DNA from: Mycoplana azooxidifex
GTDB taxonomy: Bacteria > Pseudomonadota > Alphaproteobacteria > Rhizobiales > Rhizobiaceae
Direction of reading: 5' to 3'
Length of the DNA: 64,000 nucleotides
Assembly (NCBI RefSeq): GCF_014196765.1
Contig: NZ_JACIEE010000005.1
Span: forward strand, 310,001-374,000
Part shown: piece by piece, positions 16,825 through 26,222 of the stretch
Layout: every line of letters starts with the position of its first letter
How positions within the stretch are numbered: position 1 is the stretch's first letter
Notes under the pieces: model-generated
Databases searched by the model: none
What the model saw: the letters and a program-made list of their open reading frames with translations, nothing else
Told to the model about the DNA's origin: nothing
Position numbers and translations under genes: made by a program

Positions 16825-18381
16825 ATGAACGCGATCTCGATGAACCGACGACATTTCCTGGCAGGTGCCGCAGCCGGAGCGGCAGCGCTGGCGCTCAGGC
16901 CGGGCCTCTCCTATGCAGTGGAGGGCGACACGCTGATCGTCCGCGGCGCCTCCGACATCGAAGTCCTCGACCCCGCCTTCCAGAACGGCCTGCTGGAAGA
17001 GGAGATTGGGCGCTGCCTGTTCGTTTCCCTCAACCGGCTGGACGACGTCCGCGAAGGCGTCAGGTGGCAGCCCTATGCGGCGAGCGAGCTGAAGCAGAAG
17101 TCGCCGACCGAGATCGAGTTCACGCTGCACGACTGGCTGGTCTGGAGCGGCGATTTCGGCCCGGTAACGGCCGAGGACGTGAAATTCTCGTTCGAACGCG
17201 TCGCCAATCCCGACAACGCATCGCCCTGGGCCTACGCCTTCGACGCGCTGAAGGAGGTCGAGGTGACCGGCGATCGGAGCGGCATCATCCGCCTCAAGGC
17301 GCCGTCGGCGCCGTTCTGGGTGACCACGCTGCCCTATTACATGGGCCACATCGTCTGCAAGAAGGCGGTCGAGGCAGCCGGCGGCAAGTTCACCACCGAG
17401 GCGCCGGCCACCGCCGGTCCCTATGTGATCGAGAAGTGGGTGCCCAACCAGAGCCTGACGCTGGCGCTGAACCCGGCCTGGAAGGGCGAGCCGCCGACCT
17501 TTCCCAAGGTGCAGTTCCAGATCGTCACCGACGACGACGCCGCAGCACTCGCCTACGAATCCAGGGCGCTCGACTACACCAAGATCAGCCTCAACACGCT
17601 TGCGACCTACAAGGACACCCTGCCGGAGAAGACGCAGTTGATCCAGATGGACGGCAACCGCTTCTCCTGGCTGGCGATCAACGTCAACAATCCGAAATTC
17701 AAGGACGAGAAGGTGCGCCGCGCCATCCAGTATGCGATCGACGTCAGCCAGATCATGGAAGGCTCCTATTCCGGCCTCGCGGCACCCGCGACCGGCGTCG
17801 TGCCGCCCGCCCTCGTCGGTCATCGCGAGGCGATCCTCTATCCCGCCGATGCCGAGAAGGCGCAGGCGCTGTTCGCCGAGGCCGGCGTCTCCGACCTGAC
17901 CGTCGAGCTTTCCGCCCAGAACGACAAGACCAGCCAGCTCACCTGCCAGATCGTCCAGGCCCTGCTCGGTGCGGTCGGCATCACCGTCGACATCAAGACC
18001 TATGACGACGCCATCTACTGGACGCTGGGCGACAAGAGCGCCGGCGACACCTGGCAGACCCTCGAGATCGTGCTGATGAATTTCGCCGGCGGCGTCGACC
18101 CGTCCGAAAACCTCACCTGGTTCCGCCCCTCGCAGATCGGCATCTACAACTGGTCGCAATTTGACAGCCCGGAATTCGAGAAGCTCTACCAGGACGGCAT
18201 GGCCGAAACCGACCAGGAGAAGCGCGGCGGGATCTATCGCAGGATGCAGGACCTGATGGAAGAATCCGGCGGCTTCGTCTTCATCACCCACGAAACCTTC
18301 GCCGCCGTCGCCCGCGAGGGCCTGAAGCCCTGCATCCTCGCCGACGGGTACCTGGACATGACGCGGTTTACGAAGGCGTGA
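16825..18381 (+). CDS. Tat-exported ABC transporter substrate-binding protein (DppA/OppA family 5)
   Basis: 518 residues. A twin-arginine signal, MNRRHFLAGAAAGAAALAL, ends near 'LSYAVEG'. The body is a family-5 solute-binding protein: 'SDIEVLDPAFQNG', 'PYAASELKQKSPTEIEFTLHDWLVWSGDFGPVTAEDVKFSFER' and 'VRRAIQYAID'. Homologues bind peptides, nickel, opines and other cationic molecules, so a dipeptide is not certain. Its gene lies between the ATPases and a repeat element followed by the MttB-family gene. Confidence 0.88.
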   Translation: MNAISMNRRHFLAGAAAGAAALALRPGLSYAVEGDTLIVRGASDIEVLDPAFQNGLLEEEIGRCLFVSLNRLDDVREGVRWQPYAASELKQKSPTEIEFTLHDWLVWSGDFGPVTAEDVKFSFERVANPDNASPWAYAFDALKEVEVTGDRSGIIRLKAPSAPFWVTTLPYYMGHIVCKKAVEAAGGKFTTEAPATAGPYVIEKWVPNQSLTLALNPAWKGEPPTFPKVQFQIVTDDDAAALAYESRALDYTKISLNTLATYKDTLPEKTQLIQMDGNRFSWLAINVNNPKFKDEKVRRAIQYAIDVSQIMEGSYSGLAAPATGVVPPALVGHREAILYPADAEKAQALFAEAGVSDLTVELSAQNDKTSQLTCQIVQALLGAVGITVDIKTYDDAIYWTLGDKSAGDTWQTLEIVLMNFAGGVDPSENLTWFRPSQIGIYNWSQFDSPEFEKLYQDGMAETDQEKRGGIYRRMQDLMEESGGFVFITHETFAAVAREGLKPCILADGYLDMTRFTKA

Positions 18382-18404
18382 GGAACAGGCCTGGCGAACT
18401 GAGG

Positions 18405-18625
18405 CGCCGCCCCCTCATCCGGCCCTTCGGGCCATCTTCTCCCCGATGGGGAGAAGATGGAGCTCGCGGCGGTCGACACGGCAAAGGAGCCTGACCGTGG
18501 CCGCTCATGGAAGTGCCAACAGCAGGACTTCTGACAGGCGAAGTTTGGGACAAATACGGCGCCACATGCCTCTTCTCCCCCGCGCGGAGAAGTGCCGGAG
18601 CGAAGCGAGGCGATGTGGGGGAGCG
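18405..18625. repeat. Mosaic palindromic intergenic element (RIME-like)
   Basis: A perfect hairpin CCATCTTCTCCCC/GGGGAGAAGATGG around GAT (18432-18460) lies near the left end after CGCCCCCTCATCCGGCCC; the right end has CTTCTCCCCCGCGCGGAGAAG and 'CGGAGCGAAGCGAGGCG'. It fills most of the 290 bp between the binding-protein gene and the MttB-family gene. Same family as the elements at 2844 and 12676 but with different arms. Confidence 0.72.
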
Positions 18626-18671
18626 GCACCCGGCAACGTCCGCGCCACAACGAACGAGAGGAAACCAGACC

Positions 18672-20195
18672 ATGGCCCGTAGTGCAGCCGGAAGACGCGA
18701 ACGCAGACTTGCGGAAGGGGCCGGGGTCCGGCAGATGCGCTTTGCCCGGGTGGAGAACCGCTATCCGCCGATCGAGGTGGCGAGCGCCGACGAGATCGAG
18801 GCGATCCACCGGGCTTCTCTAGGGCTTCTGCGCGATACCGGCATGGAGATCATGCACGAGGAGAGCCGACGCCTTCTCAAGGCGGCCGGCGCCGACGTCG
18901 ACGAGGCGACCCAGCGCGTCCGCTTCGATCCGGACATGGTGGAGGAGACGATCCGCACCGCGCCGTCGAGCTTCACCCTGCAGGCGCGCAATCCGGCGAA
19001 AAACCTCAAGGTCGGCGACGGCAGCCTGATCTTCGCCGCCACCGGCGGCCCCGCCTTCGTCAGCGATCTCGACCGCGGCCGCCGCGCCGGCAACTATGCC
19101 GACATGTGCGACTACATCCGCGTCGTCCAGAGCCTGAACGTCATCCACCAGGAGGGCGGCTGCCCCTGCGAGCCGACCGACCTGCCACCCGACAGCCGCC
19201 ATCTCGATTTCTACCAGGCCGCGATCCGTCTCACCGACAAGAACTGGCAGTGCTGGGCGCTCGGCGGCTACCGCGTCGAGGATGCGATCGACATGCTGTC
19301 GATCACGCTGCGCCAGTCGCGGCAGGAACTGAAGGCGAACCCTGCCACGCTGACGATCATCAACTCCAACTCCCCGCTCAGGCTGGATATCCCCATGGGC
19401 GAAGGCCTCATCGCCATGTCGCGGGCCGGCCAGCCGATCGCGCTGACCCCCTTCACGCTGTCGGGCGCCATGAGCCCTGTGACGATCGCAGGCGCGCTGA
19501 CTCAGCAGAACGCCGAGGCGCTGGCCCTGATCGCGCTCGCCCAGATCGTCTCGCCGGGCGCACCCGTGCTCTATGGCGGTTTCACCTCGAACGTCGACAT
19601 GCGCACCGGCTCGCCGGCCTTCGGCACGCCCGAATATGCCAAGGCGCAGATCGCCTCGGGGCAACTGGCGCGACGCTATGGCGTGCCGTTCCGCTCCTCC
19701 AACGTCACCGCCTCGAATGCCGTCGACGTGCAGGCCGCCTACGAGAGCGGCATGTCGCTGTGGAGCACGATCATGGGCGGCGTGCATTTGATCGAGCATG
19801 CCGCCGGCTGGCTGGAAGGCGGGCTGACGGCATCGTTCGAGAAGCTGATCCTCGATGCCGAGATGCTGCAGATGATGCGCAGTTTCCTCACGCCCATTGC
19901 AGTGGATGAAGGCAGTCTCGCGGTCGATACGATCAGCGAGGTCGGCCCCGGCGGCCACTTCTTCGGCACCAGCCACACACTGGCGCGCTTCGAGAACGCC
20001 TTCTACGAGCCGATGCTGTCGGACTGGCGCAATTTCGAGAACTGGTCGGAAGGCGGCGCCCGCACCGGAACGGACCGTGCCAACGCCATCTGGAAGGAAT
20101 TGCTGCGCACCTACGAGCAGCCACCGCTCGACCCCGCGATCGACGAGGAACTGGAGGCCTTCGTGGCGCGCCGCAAGGAAGAGATACACGGATAG
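18672..20195 (+). CDS. MttB-family (trimethylamine methyltransferase superfamily) protein without pyrrolysine
   Basis: 507 residues, the usual length of the MttB superfamily. Recognisable segments: 'IHRASLGLLRDTGMEIMHEE', 'FAATGGPAFVSDLDRGRRAG', 'GAMSPVTIAGALTQQNAEAL' and 'GGVHLIEHAAGWLEGGLTAS'. Pyrrolysine MttB needs an in-frame amber codon; this frame has none, so it belongs to the non-Pyl group, members of which demethylate quaternary amines (glycine betaine, proline betaine, carnitine) by methyl transfer to a corrinoid protein. No corrinoid protein gene is in the window. Start 18672 follows GAGAGGAAACC. It is probably the last gene of the cluster. Confidence 0.87.
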   Translation: MARSAAGRRERRLAEGAGVRQMRFARVENRYPPIEVASADEIEAIHRASLGLLRDTGMEIMHEESRRLLKAAGADVDEATQRVRFDPDMVEETIRTAPSSFTLQARNPAKNLKVGDGSLIFAATGGPAFVSDLDRGRRAGNYADMCDYIRVVQSLNVIHQEGGCPCEPTDLPPDSRHLDFYQAAIRLTDKNWQCWALGGYRVEDAIDMLSITLRQSRQELKANPATLTIINSNSPLRLDIPMGEGLIAMSRAGQPIALTPFTLSGAMSPVTIAGALTQQNAEALALIALAQIVSPGAPVLYGGFTSNVDMRTGSPAFGTPEYAKAQIASGQLARRYGVPFRSSNVTASNAVDVQAAYESGMSLWSTIMGGVHLIEHAAGWLEGGLTASFEKLILDAEMLQMMRSFLTPIAVDEGSLAVDTISEVGPGGHFFGTSHTLARFENAFYEPMLSDWRNFENWSEGGARTGTDRANAIWKELLRTYEQPPLDPAIDEELEAFVARRKEEIHG

Positions 20196-20298
20196 CGGCG
20201 CCATCGTTCGGGAATGAGATAAATCGCTACTTGCCGAGGCGGTGCGCTTGTGCAGCCGCTTCCACAATCTATGATGGTGCCGTTCGCAAACCGGGGGA

Positions 20299-20763
20299 AT
20301 GCCGATGTACCTGCTGATGCTGCTGGCCCTGATGGTCGTCCTTCCGATCGTCTCGATCCTGATCGAACAAGTGTCCGGGACGGACGCCAGCCTGTTGTTC
20401 CTCATCGGCAAATGGTTCGTGTTCTGGATCGTCGGCGTCCGGCTCCTTCTCGCAGGCGTCCGCCAGGTGATGCAGCCCTCTTACACGGCGACCAAGATCT
20501 TCCAGATCAAGGATCCGGAAGCCGAGAAGCTCGTGACCGAGATCGGCTTCGGCAACCTCGCCATGGGACTGGTCGGGGTGCTGACGCTTCTGGAGCCGGC
20601 CTGGGTGGTGCCCGCAGGACTGACCGGCGGCCTCTATCTTGGGCTCGCCGGCGTCAAGCACGCCATGAATGCGGATCGCTCGCGGGCCGAGAATATCGCC
20701 ATGGCGACCGACTTCTTCGGCGCCGCCGTCATCGCCGTCGGCGTGATTGCGCGCCTGGCCTGA
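20299..20763 (+). CDS. Small integral membrane protein of unknown function
   Basis: 154 residues with four likely membrane segments, at about 3-22, 34-52, 86-104 and 133-152. A short soluble stretch (QPSYTATKIFQIKDPEAEKLVTE) lies between segments two and three. It resembles small uncharacterised four-helix membrane proteins common in proteobacteria (DUF6790-like in appearance; not verified). ATG at 20299 has GGGGGA just upstream. It stands alone between the MttB-family gene and a convergent dehydrogenase gene; no function is proposed. Confidence 0.65.
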   Translation: MPMYLLMLLALMVVLPIVSILIEQVSGTDASLLFLIGKWFVFWIVGVRLLLAGVRQVMQPSYTATKIFQIKDPEAEKLVTEIGFGNLAMGLVGVLTLLEPAWVVPAGLTGGLYLGLAGVKHAMNADRSRAENIAMATDFFGAAVIAVGVIARLA

Positions 20764-20826
20764 TCGGAGCCGCCGCCTGAAATGGCCAATCGGCCGGCTG
20801 AAGGCGGCCGCACGGCACCCACCCGT

Positions 20827-21573
20827 TCAGTAGGTCGCCCGTCCGCCTGAGAGGTCGAACACGGCGGCGGTGGTGAAGCTGTTTTCCTTCGACACCAGCC
20901 AGGCCACCATCGAGGCCGCCTCCTCGACCTCGAGGAAGCGGCCACGCGGGATGCGCGATCGCATGTATTCGATGAACTCCGGCGTCAGTTGCTCGAGGAT
21001 GCGCGTCTCGGCTGTGGCCGGCGTGATGCAGTTGACGGCAATGTCGTAGGAGGCGAGCTCCTTGCCGAGCGACTTGGTCAGCCCGATCACGCCGGCCTTC
21101 GAGGCCGAATAGGCGGAAGCGTTCGGATTGCCCTCCTTGCCGGCGATCGAGGCGATGTTGACGATCCGCCCGTAGTTGCGCGCCTTCATGCCCGGTACGA
21201 TCGCCCGGCAGACATGGAAGGTGCCGTGCAGGTTGACGTCGACGATCTTCTTCCAGGTCGCGACGTCGTAGCCGTCGAGCGGTGCCGCGGGACCGGCGAT
21301 GCCGGCCGAATTGACGACGGTCGTGATCGGCCCGCCGCCGGCTTCCGTCTCTGCCGCGGCCGCTTCGACTGCGTTCCAGTCCGTCACGTCGACACTGACC
21401 CCGCGTGCATGGCTCCCAAGTTCTGCGGTCGCCTTTTCCAGAAGCGGGCCGTCCATGTCCCAGAGCGTCACCTTCGCCCCCGAGGCGACCATGCGCCGGG
21501 CCATGGCGAAACCCAGCCCCTGCGCGCCTCCGGTGATGACGGCGTGCTGGCCTGCAAGATCGATCCGGTTCAT
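20827..21573 (-). CDS. SDR-family NAD(P)-dependent oxidoreductase
   Basis: 248 residues, classical short-chain dehydrogenase. Cofactor motif TGGAQGLG near residue 13, 'NSAGIAG', a Ser in 'IVNIASIAGKEGN' and catalytic YSASK. Substrate probably a sugar acid or polyol, judging by its place as last gene of the CUT1 transporter operon. The ATG at 21573 is preferred because AAGGA lies eleven bases upstream of it, whereas the same bases abut the alternative ATG at 21585, which would add four residues. It could be an enzyme of the L-fuconate or 3-dehydro-sugar acid type; this cannot be decided here. Confidence 0.85.
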   Translation of the reverse strand: MNRIDLAGQHAVITGGAQGLGFAMARRMVASGAKVTLWDMDGPLLEKATAELGSHARGVSVDVTDWNAVEAAAAETEAGGGPITTVVNSAGIAGPAAPLDGYDVATWKKIVDVNLHGTFHVCRAIVPGMKARNYGRIVNIASIAGKEGNPNASAYSASKAGVIGLTKSLGKELASYDIAVNCITPATAETRILEQLTPEFIEYMRSRIPRGRFLEVEEAASMVAWLVSKENSFTTAAVFDLSGGRATY

Positions 21574-21616
21574 CGGCAAATCCATCCTTGAAAAGAAACG
21601 CTGAAAGACACGCGGG

Positions 21617-22516
21617 CTATTCCTTCACCGCGCCCGTCATCGACGACACGTAGTAGTCGACGAAGAACGAATAGAGGATCACGACCGGCAGCGAGCCGAA
21701 CAGCGCTCCGGCCATCAGCGACCCCCACTCGAACACGTCACCGCGCACGAGTTCCGTCAGCACCCCGACGGGCACCGTCTTGTTCTCCGACGACTGGATG
21801 AAGGTGAGCGCGTAGATGAACTCATTCCAGGACAGCGTGAAGGCGAAGATGCCGGCCGAAATCAGCCCGGGTACGGCGAGTGGCAGGATGATCCGGATCA
21901 GGATCTGCCACCGCGTCGCCCCATCCACCAGCGCGCTTTCCTCCAGCTCGAACGGGATCGAACGGAAATAGCCCATCAGCAGCCAGGTGCAGAAGGGGAT
22001 GAGGAAGGTCGGATAGGTGAAGATCAGCGCCAGCTTCGTATCGTACATCCCGAGTTTGAAGACGATGAAGGCGAGCGGGATGAACAGGATCGACGGCGGC
22101 ACCAGATAGGCGAGGAAGATCATCAGCCCGACCGGCCGCGCGCCGGTGAAGCGCACACGCTCGATCGCATAGGCGCCGAAGACGGAAGCGGCCAGCGACA
22201 GGAAGGTCGAGCAGACGGCGACCAGCATCGTGTTCCACAGCCAGCCCGGATAGGAGGTCTCGAACAGGAGATACTTGATGTGGTCGAGCGTCGGCGAGAC
22301 CACCCAGAACGGGCTGTAGTTGTTGTAGTCGGTCAGCTGCGCGTTCGGCTTTATCGCCGTGATCGCCATCCAGTAGAAGGGGAACAGCAGCACGAAGACG
22401 AAGACGGCCATCGGCAGGTAGAGCGTGACCATCCGCCGCGGCAGGCGGTTGAGGTAGCTCATCCCCTCGGCATTGTCGGTCAGGACGTCGGGCTGGATCT
22501 TTGTGGTCGAGGTCAT
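21617..22516 (-). CDS. Carbohydrate ABC transporter permease (CUT1, MalG-like)
   Basis: 299 residues with six membrane segments; the first is MAVFVFVLLFPFYWMAITAI. The EAA loop is 'ELEESALVDGATRWQILIRIILPLAVPGL' and the ending 'LFVDYYVSSMTGAVKE' variant is typical of MalG/UgpE-type permeases. It pairs with the upstream permease, thirteen bases away. ATG at 22516 follows TTGGAGAA. Confidence 0.9.
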   Translation of the reverse strand: MTSTTKIQPDVLTDNAEGMSYLNRLPRRMVTLYLPMAVFVFVLLFPFYWMAITAIKPNAQLTDYNNYSPFWVVSPTLDHIKYLLFETSYPGWLWNTMLVAVCSTFLSLAASVFGAYAIERVRFTGARPVGLMIFLAYLVPPSILFIPLAFIVFKLGMYDTKLALIFTYPTFLIPFCTWLLMGYFRSIPFELEESALVDGATRWQILIRIILPLAVPGLISAGIFAFTLSWNEFIYALTFIQSSENKTVPVGVLTELVRGDVFEWGSLMAGALFGSLPVVILYSFFVDYYVSSMTGAVKE

Positions 22517-22529
22517 CGTCGTTCTCCAA

Positions 22530-23462
22530 TCAATCCTGGCCGCCCTGCTGCCATTTGCGGCGCTGCAGACCGAAGAAGCTGAACATGATGGCGCCGAGCA
22601 GGAACGGGATCATGGCGACCGCGATCGCCGCCCCCTCGCCGAGCTGGCCGCCGGGAATGCCGCGCTGGAACGACAGCGTCGCCATCAGGTGCGTCGCATT
22701 CACCGGTCCGCCCTTGGTCAGTACGTAGATCAGCTGGAAGTCCGTGAAGGTGAAGAGCACCGAGAACGTCATCACCACGGCGATGATCGGCGTGAGCATC
22801 GGCAACGTCACATAGCGGAAGCGCTGCCAGTTCGTTGCGCCGTCGAGCGAGGCTGCCTCCTGCAGCGAGGCGGGGATCGTCTGCAGGCCGGCGAGCAGCG
22901 AAATCGCCACGAAGGGGATGCCGCGCCAGACGTTTGCCGCGATCACCGACATGCGCGCATTGGTCGGGTCGCCCAGGAAATTGATCGGCGCATCGATCAG
23001 CCCCAGTTGCATGAGCGACCAGGAAATAATCGAGAACTGGCTATCGAAGATCCACCAGAACGCCAGCGCCGAAAGCACGGTCGGCACGACCCACGGCAGA
23101 AGCACGATGGCGCGGAAGAACGACTTGCACGGCAGGTTCTCGTTCAAAAGCAGCGCCAGCCACAGCCCGAGCGCGAACTTCAGGATCGAGGCGATCAGCG
23201 TGTAGAACAAGGTATTGAAGACGGCGAGCCAGAACACCTTGTCGCCGGCGAGAAACACGTAGTTTTCCAGCCCGATGAAGACGCCGTCGCGGCCGATGCG
23301 GGTGTCGGTGAAGCCGAGCCAGACGCCGAGACCGAGCGGATAGGTCAGAAAGCAGACGAGAAAGACAGCGGCCGGCAGCATGAAGAAGAAGCCGAGCAGG
23401 TTGTTGTTCTGCAGCCAGGGCGCCGACGTCGCTGTCGGCTGGGTCGTGGGTACGGTCGTCAT
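22530..23462 (-). CDS. Carbohydrate ABC transporter permease (CUT1, MalF-like)
   Basis: 310 residues from the ATG at 23462, which follows CGGAGACGCCCG; a start nine codons upstream would lack a ribosome-binding site. Six membrane segments, the first GFFFMLPAAVFLVCFLTYPLGLGVWLGF, and the EAA loop 'SLQEAASLDGATNWQRFRYVTLPML'. Belongs to the CUT1 sugar transporters. It follows the binding-protein gene after 119 bp that contain a strong stem-loop. Confidence 0.9.
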   Translation of the reverse strand: MTTVPTTQPTATSAPWLQNNNLLGFFFMLPAAVFLVCFLTYPLGLGVWLGFTDTRIGRDGVFIGLENYVFLAGDKVFWLAVFNTLFYTLIASILKFALGLWLALLLNENLPCKSFFRAIVLLPWVVPTVLSALAFWWIFDSQFSIISWSLMQLGLIDAPINFLGDPTNARMSVIAANVWRGIPFVAISLLAGLQTIPASLQEAASLDGATNWQRFRYVTLPMLTPIIAVVMTFSVLFTFTDFQLIYVLTKGGPVNATHLMATLSFQRGIPGGQLGEGAAIAVAMIPFLLGAIMFSFFGLQRRKWQQGGQD

Positions 23463-23531
23463 CGGGCGTCTCCGGCGATGCGGTTGCACGGAATTTCACT
23501 GCGGCGCCGGGTGGCGTCGCGCGGGCGTTCC

Positions 23532-23563
23532 GGGAAGGCGCGGGGGAGAGTCCGCGCCTTCCC
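23532..23563 (-). promoter_or_regulatory. Intercistronic stem-loop between binding-protein and permease genes
   Basis: GGGAAGGCGCGG (23532-23543) pairs perfectly with CCGCGCCTTCCC (23552-23563) across eight bases. There is no T-run, so it is not a full intrinsic terminator. Such stem-loops after binding-protein genes protect the upstream mRNA and give more binding protein than permease; that role is inferred from position. Confidence 0.7.
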
Positions 23564-23581
23564 TTGGCGAGGCTGCGGGGC

Positions 23582-24889
23582 TTAGACGCGATAGTAGCGG
23601 TTGGCCCGGCGTTCGGCCTCGACCATGGCTTCTTCCGGCGTCATCTGGCCGGTCACGGCTGCGGCGAACATGTCGACCAGCACGTAGTCGGCCATCGTGC
23701 CGGCAGATGCGTAACCGAGAGGACCGGCGTAACCGTTCGGACGAAGCGTCTCGGACGCCTTGGCATAGGGGGCCAGGATCGGAGAAGACGTCCAGATCGG
23801 ATTGTCGGCAAACGCCTTGAGCGGCTGGCAGCAATAGCCGCTGGCGCTCGTGATCCACGAGTTCATCTGGTCGGCTTCCATCATGAACTTGATGTAGGCC
23901 TTGGCCGCTTCCGGATACTTGGTGTGGCTGAACAGGAGCAGCGAGCTGGTCTGGTGCAGTTCCACGCTCTGGCCGACCGGGCCGATCGGGAAGTTGGTGG
24001 TGCGGATGTCGGCTGCGATCTCGGCGAGCGCCGGATCCTTCTGCGCCGCATAGTAGACCGATACGCCGTTTGCGATCAGCGACACCTGGCCGGCCAGGAA
24101 GGCGCGGTTGTTGTTGATGTCCTGCCAACTTTCGGTGCCGGGGATGAAGGTTTCGTAGAGCGCCTTGGCATATTCGATCGCCTTCAGCGTCTCCGGGCTG
24201 TTGATGGTGACGGCGCCGCCTTCGTCCACCATCTTGCCGCCGTGGCTCCACAAGAGCCAGTGCGCATAGTTGTTGCCGTCGCCCACGGCCTTGCCGTGCG
24301 GGAAGCCGGCGGGCGTGCCCTTGGCCTTCATCGCCTTGCAAAGCTCGAGGAAGCCGCCGGTGTCGTTCGGGAATTCGTTGAAGCCGGCTGCCTTCATGTG
24401 GCTGTCGCGGTAGACCACGGCGTTGCCGATCGCCGTCAGCGGTACGGCGATGAACTTGTCGCCGCGCGTGGCATAGCCCTTCATGCCGTCATACCAGCCG
24501 CCATACTTGCCGCCGAGATAGGTGGCGAGCTCGGTCATGTCGACGAGCTTGTCGGGATACTGGTGCGCATCGTCGAACCAGCACATCACCATGTCCGGGC
24601 CGGAGCCGACATTGGCGGCAACGGCTGCCTTCGGGCGGATGTCTTCCCAGCTTTCCTTGTCGATGCGGACCTCGACGCCGGTCGCCTCGGTGAACTTCGC
24701 GGTGTTGGCGAGCCAGGCGTCTTCGTCGCCCTTGACGAAGGGCGTCCAGCGCAGGAGCCTGAGGCTTGCGCCTTCCTCGGGCTTGTAGACCGGCTCGGCG
24801 GCCTGCGCGAAGGATGGCCGGATGCCGAGGCCGGCAATGCCGGCGGCGGCAGCGGATGCTGCAAGAAAATCGCGTCTCTTGAACGTCAT
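23582..24889 (-). CDS. Tat-exported sugar ABC transporter substrate-binding protein (CUT1)
   Basis: 435 residues. The signal KRRDFLAASAAAAGIAGLGI is of the twin-arginine type, with likely cleavage near 'SFAQAAEP'. The body is a family-1 solute-binding protein, with motifs 'GPDMVMCWFDDAHQYPDKLVDMTELA', 'GNNYAHWLLWSHGGKMVDEGG' and the alpha-helical C-terminus. ATG at 24889 follows GAGGAGGAA. Its genes sit next to tetronate enzymes, so a threonate/erythronate-like acid or a glycoside that yields one is a fair guess, not shown by the sequence. Confidence 0.88.
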   Translation of the reverse strand: MTFKRRDFLAASAAAAGIAGLGIRPSFAQAAEPVYKPEEGASLRLLRWTPFVKGDEDAWLANTAKFTEATGVEVRIDKESWEDIRPKAAVAANVGSGPDMVMCWFDDAHQYPDKLVDMTELATYLGGKYGGWYDGMKGYATRGDKFIAVPLTAIGNAVVYRDSHMKAAGFNEFPNDTGGFLELCKAMKAKGTPAGFPHGKAVGDGNNYAHWLLWSHGGKMVDEGGAVTINSPETLKAIEYAKALYETFIPGTESWQDINNNRAFLAGQVSLIANGVSVYYAAQKDPALAEIAADIRTTNFPIGPVGQSVELHQTSSLLLFSHTKYPEAAKAYIKFMMEADQMNSWITSASGYCCQPLKAFADNPIWTSSPILAPYAKASETLRPNGYAGPLGYASAGTMADYVLVDMFAAAVTGQMTPEEAMVEAERRANRYYRV

Positions 24890-25051
24890 GAAAGTTCCTC
24901 CTCGAAAAATACGGGAACATCACATTCCGGCATCCGTCGTCCCGTTTGGCGGATGCTGCGGCATCGGCTCCCGGCAGCGCCGGAAACGTCCGTCCCGGAA
25001 GCGGCATGGCGGGGCTCCTCTCCCCGGCATGCACGCCACCGCGACAAGTAT

Positions 25052-26119
<1,068 letters not shown>

Positions 26120-26222
26120 CTGCGTTCCTCCCAGAACGTTGTTCCTCTTCCCCGGCAGTTCGCGGCGGGCCTCCTCAGGCCGTCTGCCGCCACGCCGGGA
26201 CGCATCTTCCTGCCAGTCGCCG

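Noticed and set aside
18672-20195. Pyrrolysine-containing trimethylamine methyltransferase
   Set aside because: No in-frame amber codon exists in the gene and no pyl genes are present in the window.
22473-23585. Open frame antisense to the CUT1 permeases
   Set aside because: Glu/Arg/His-rich product without motifs; permease genes on the opposite strand are well supported.
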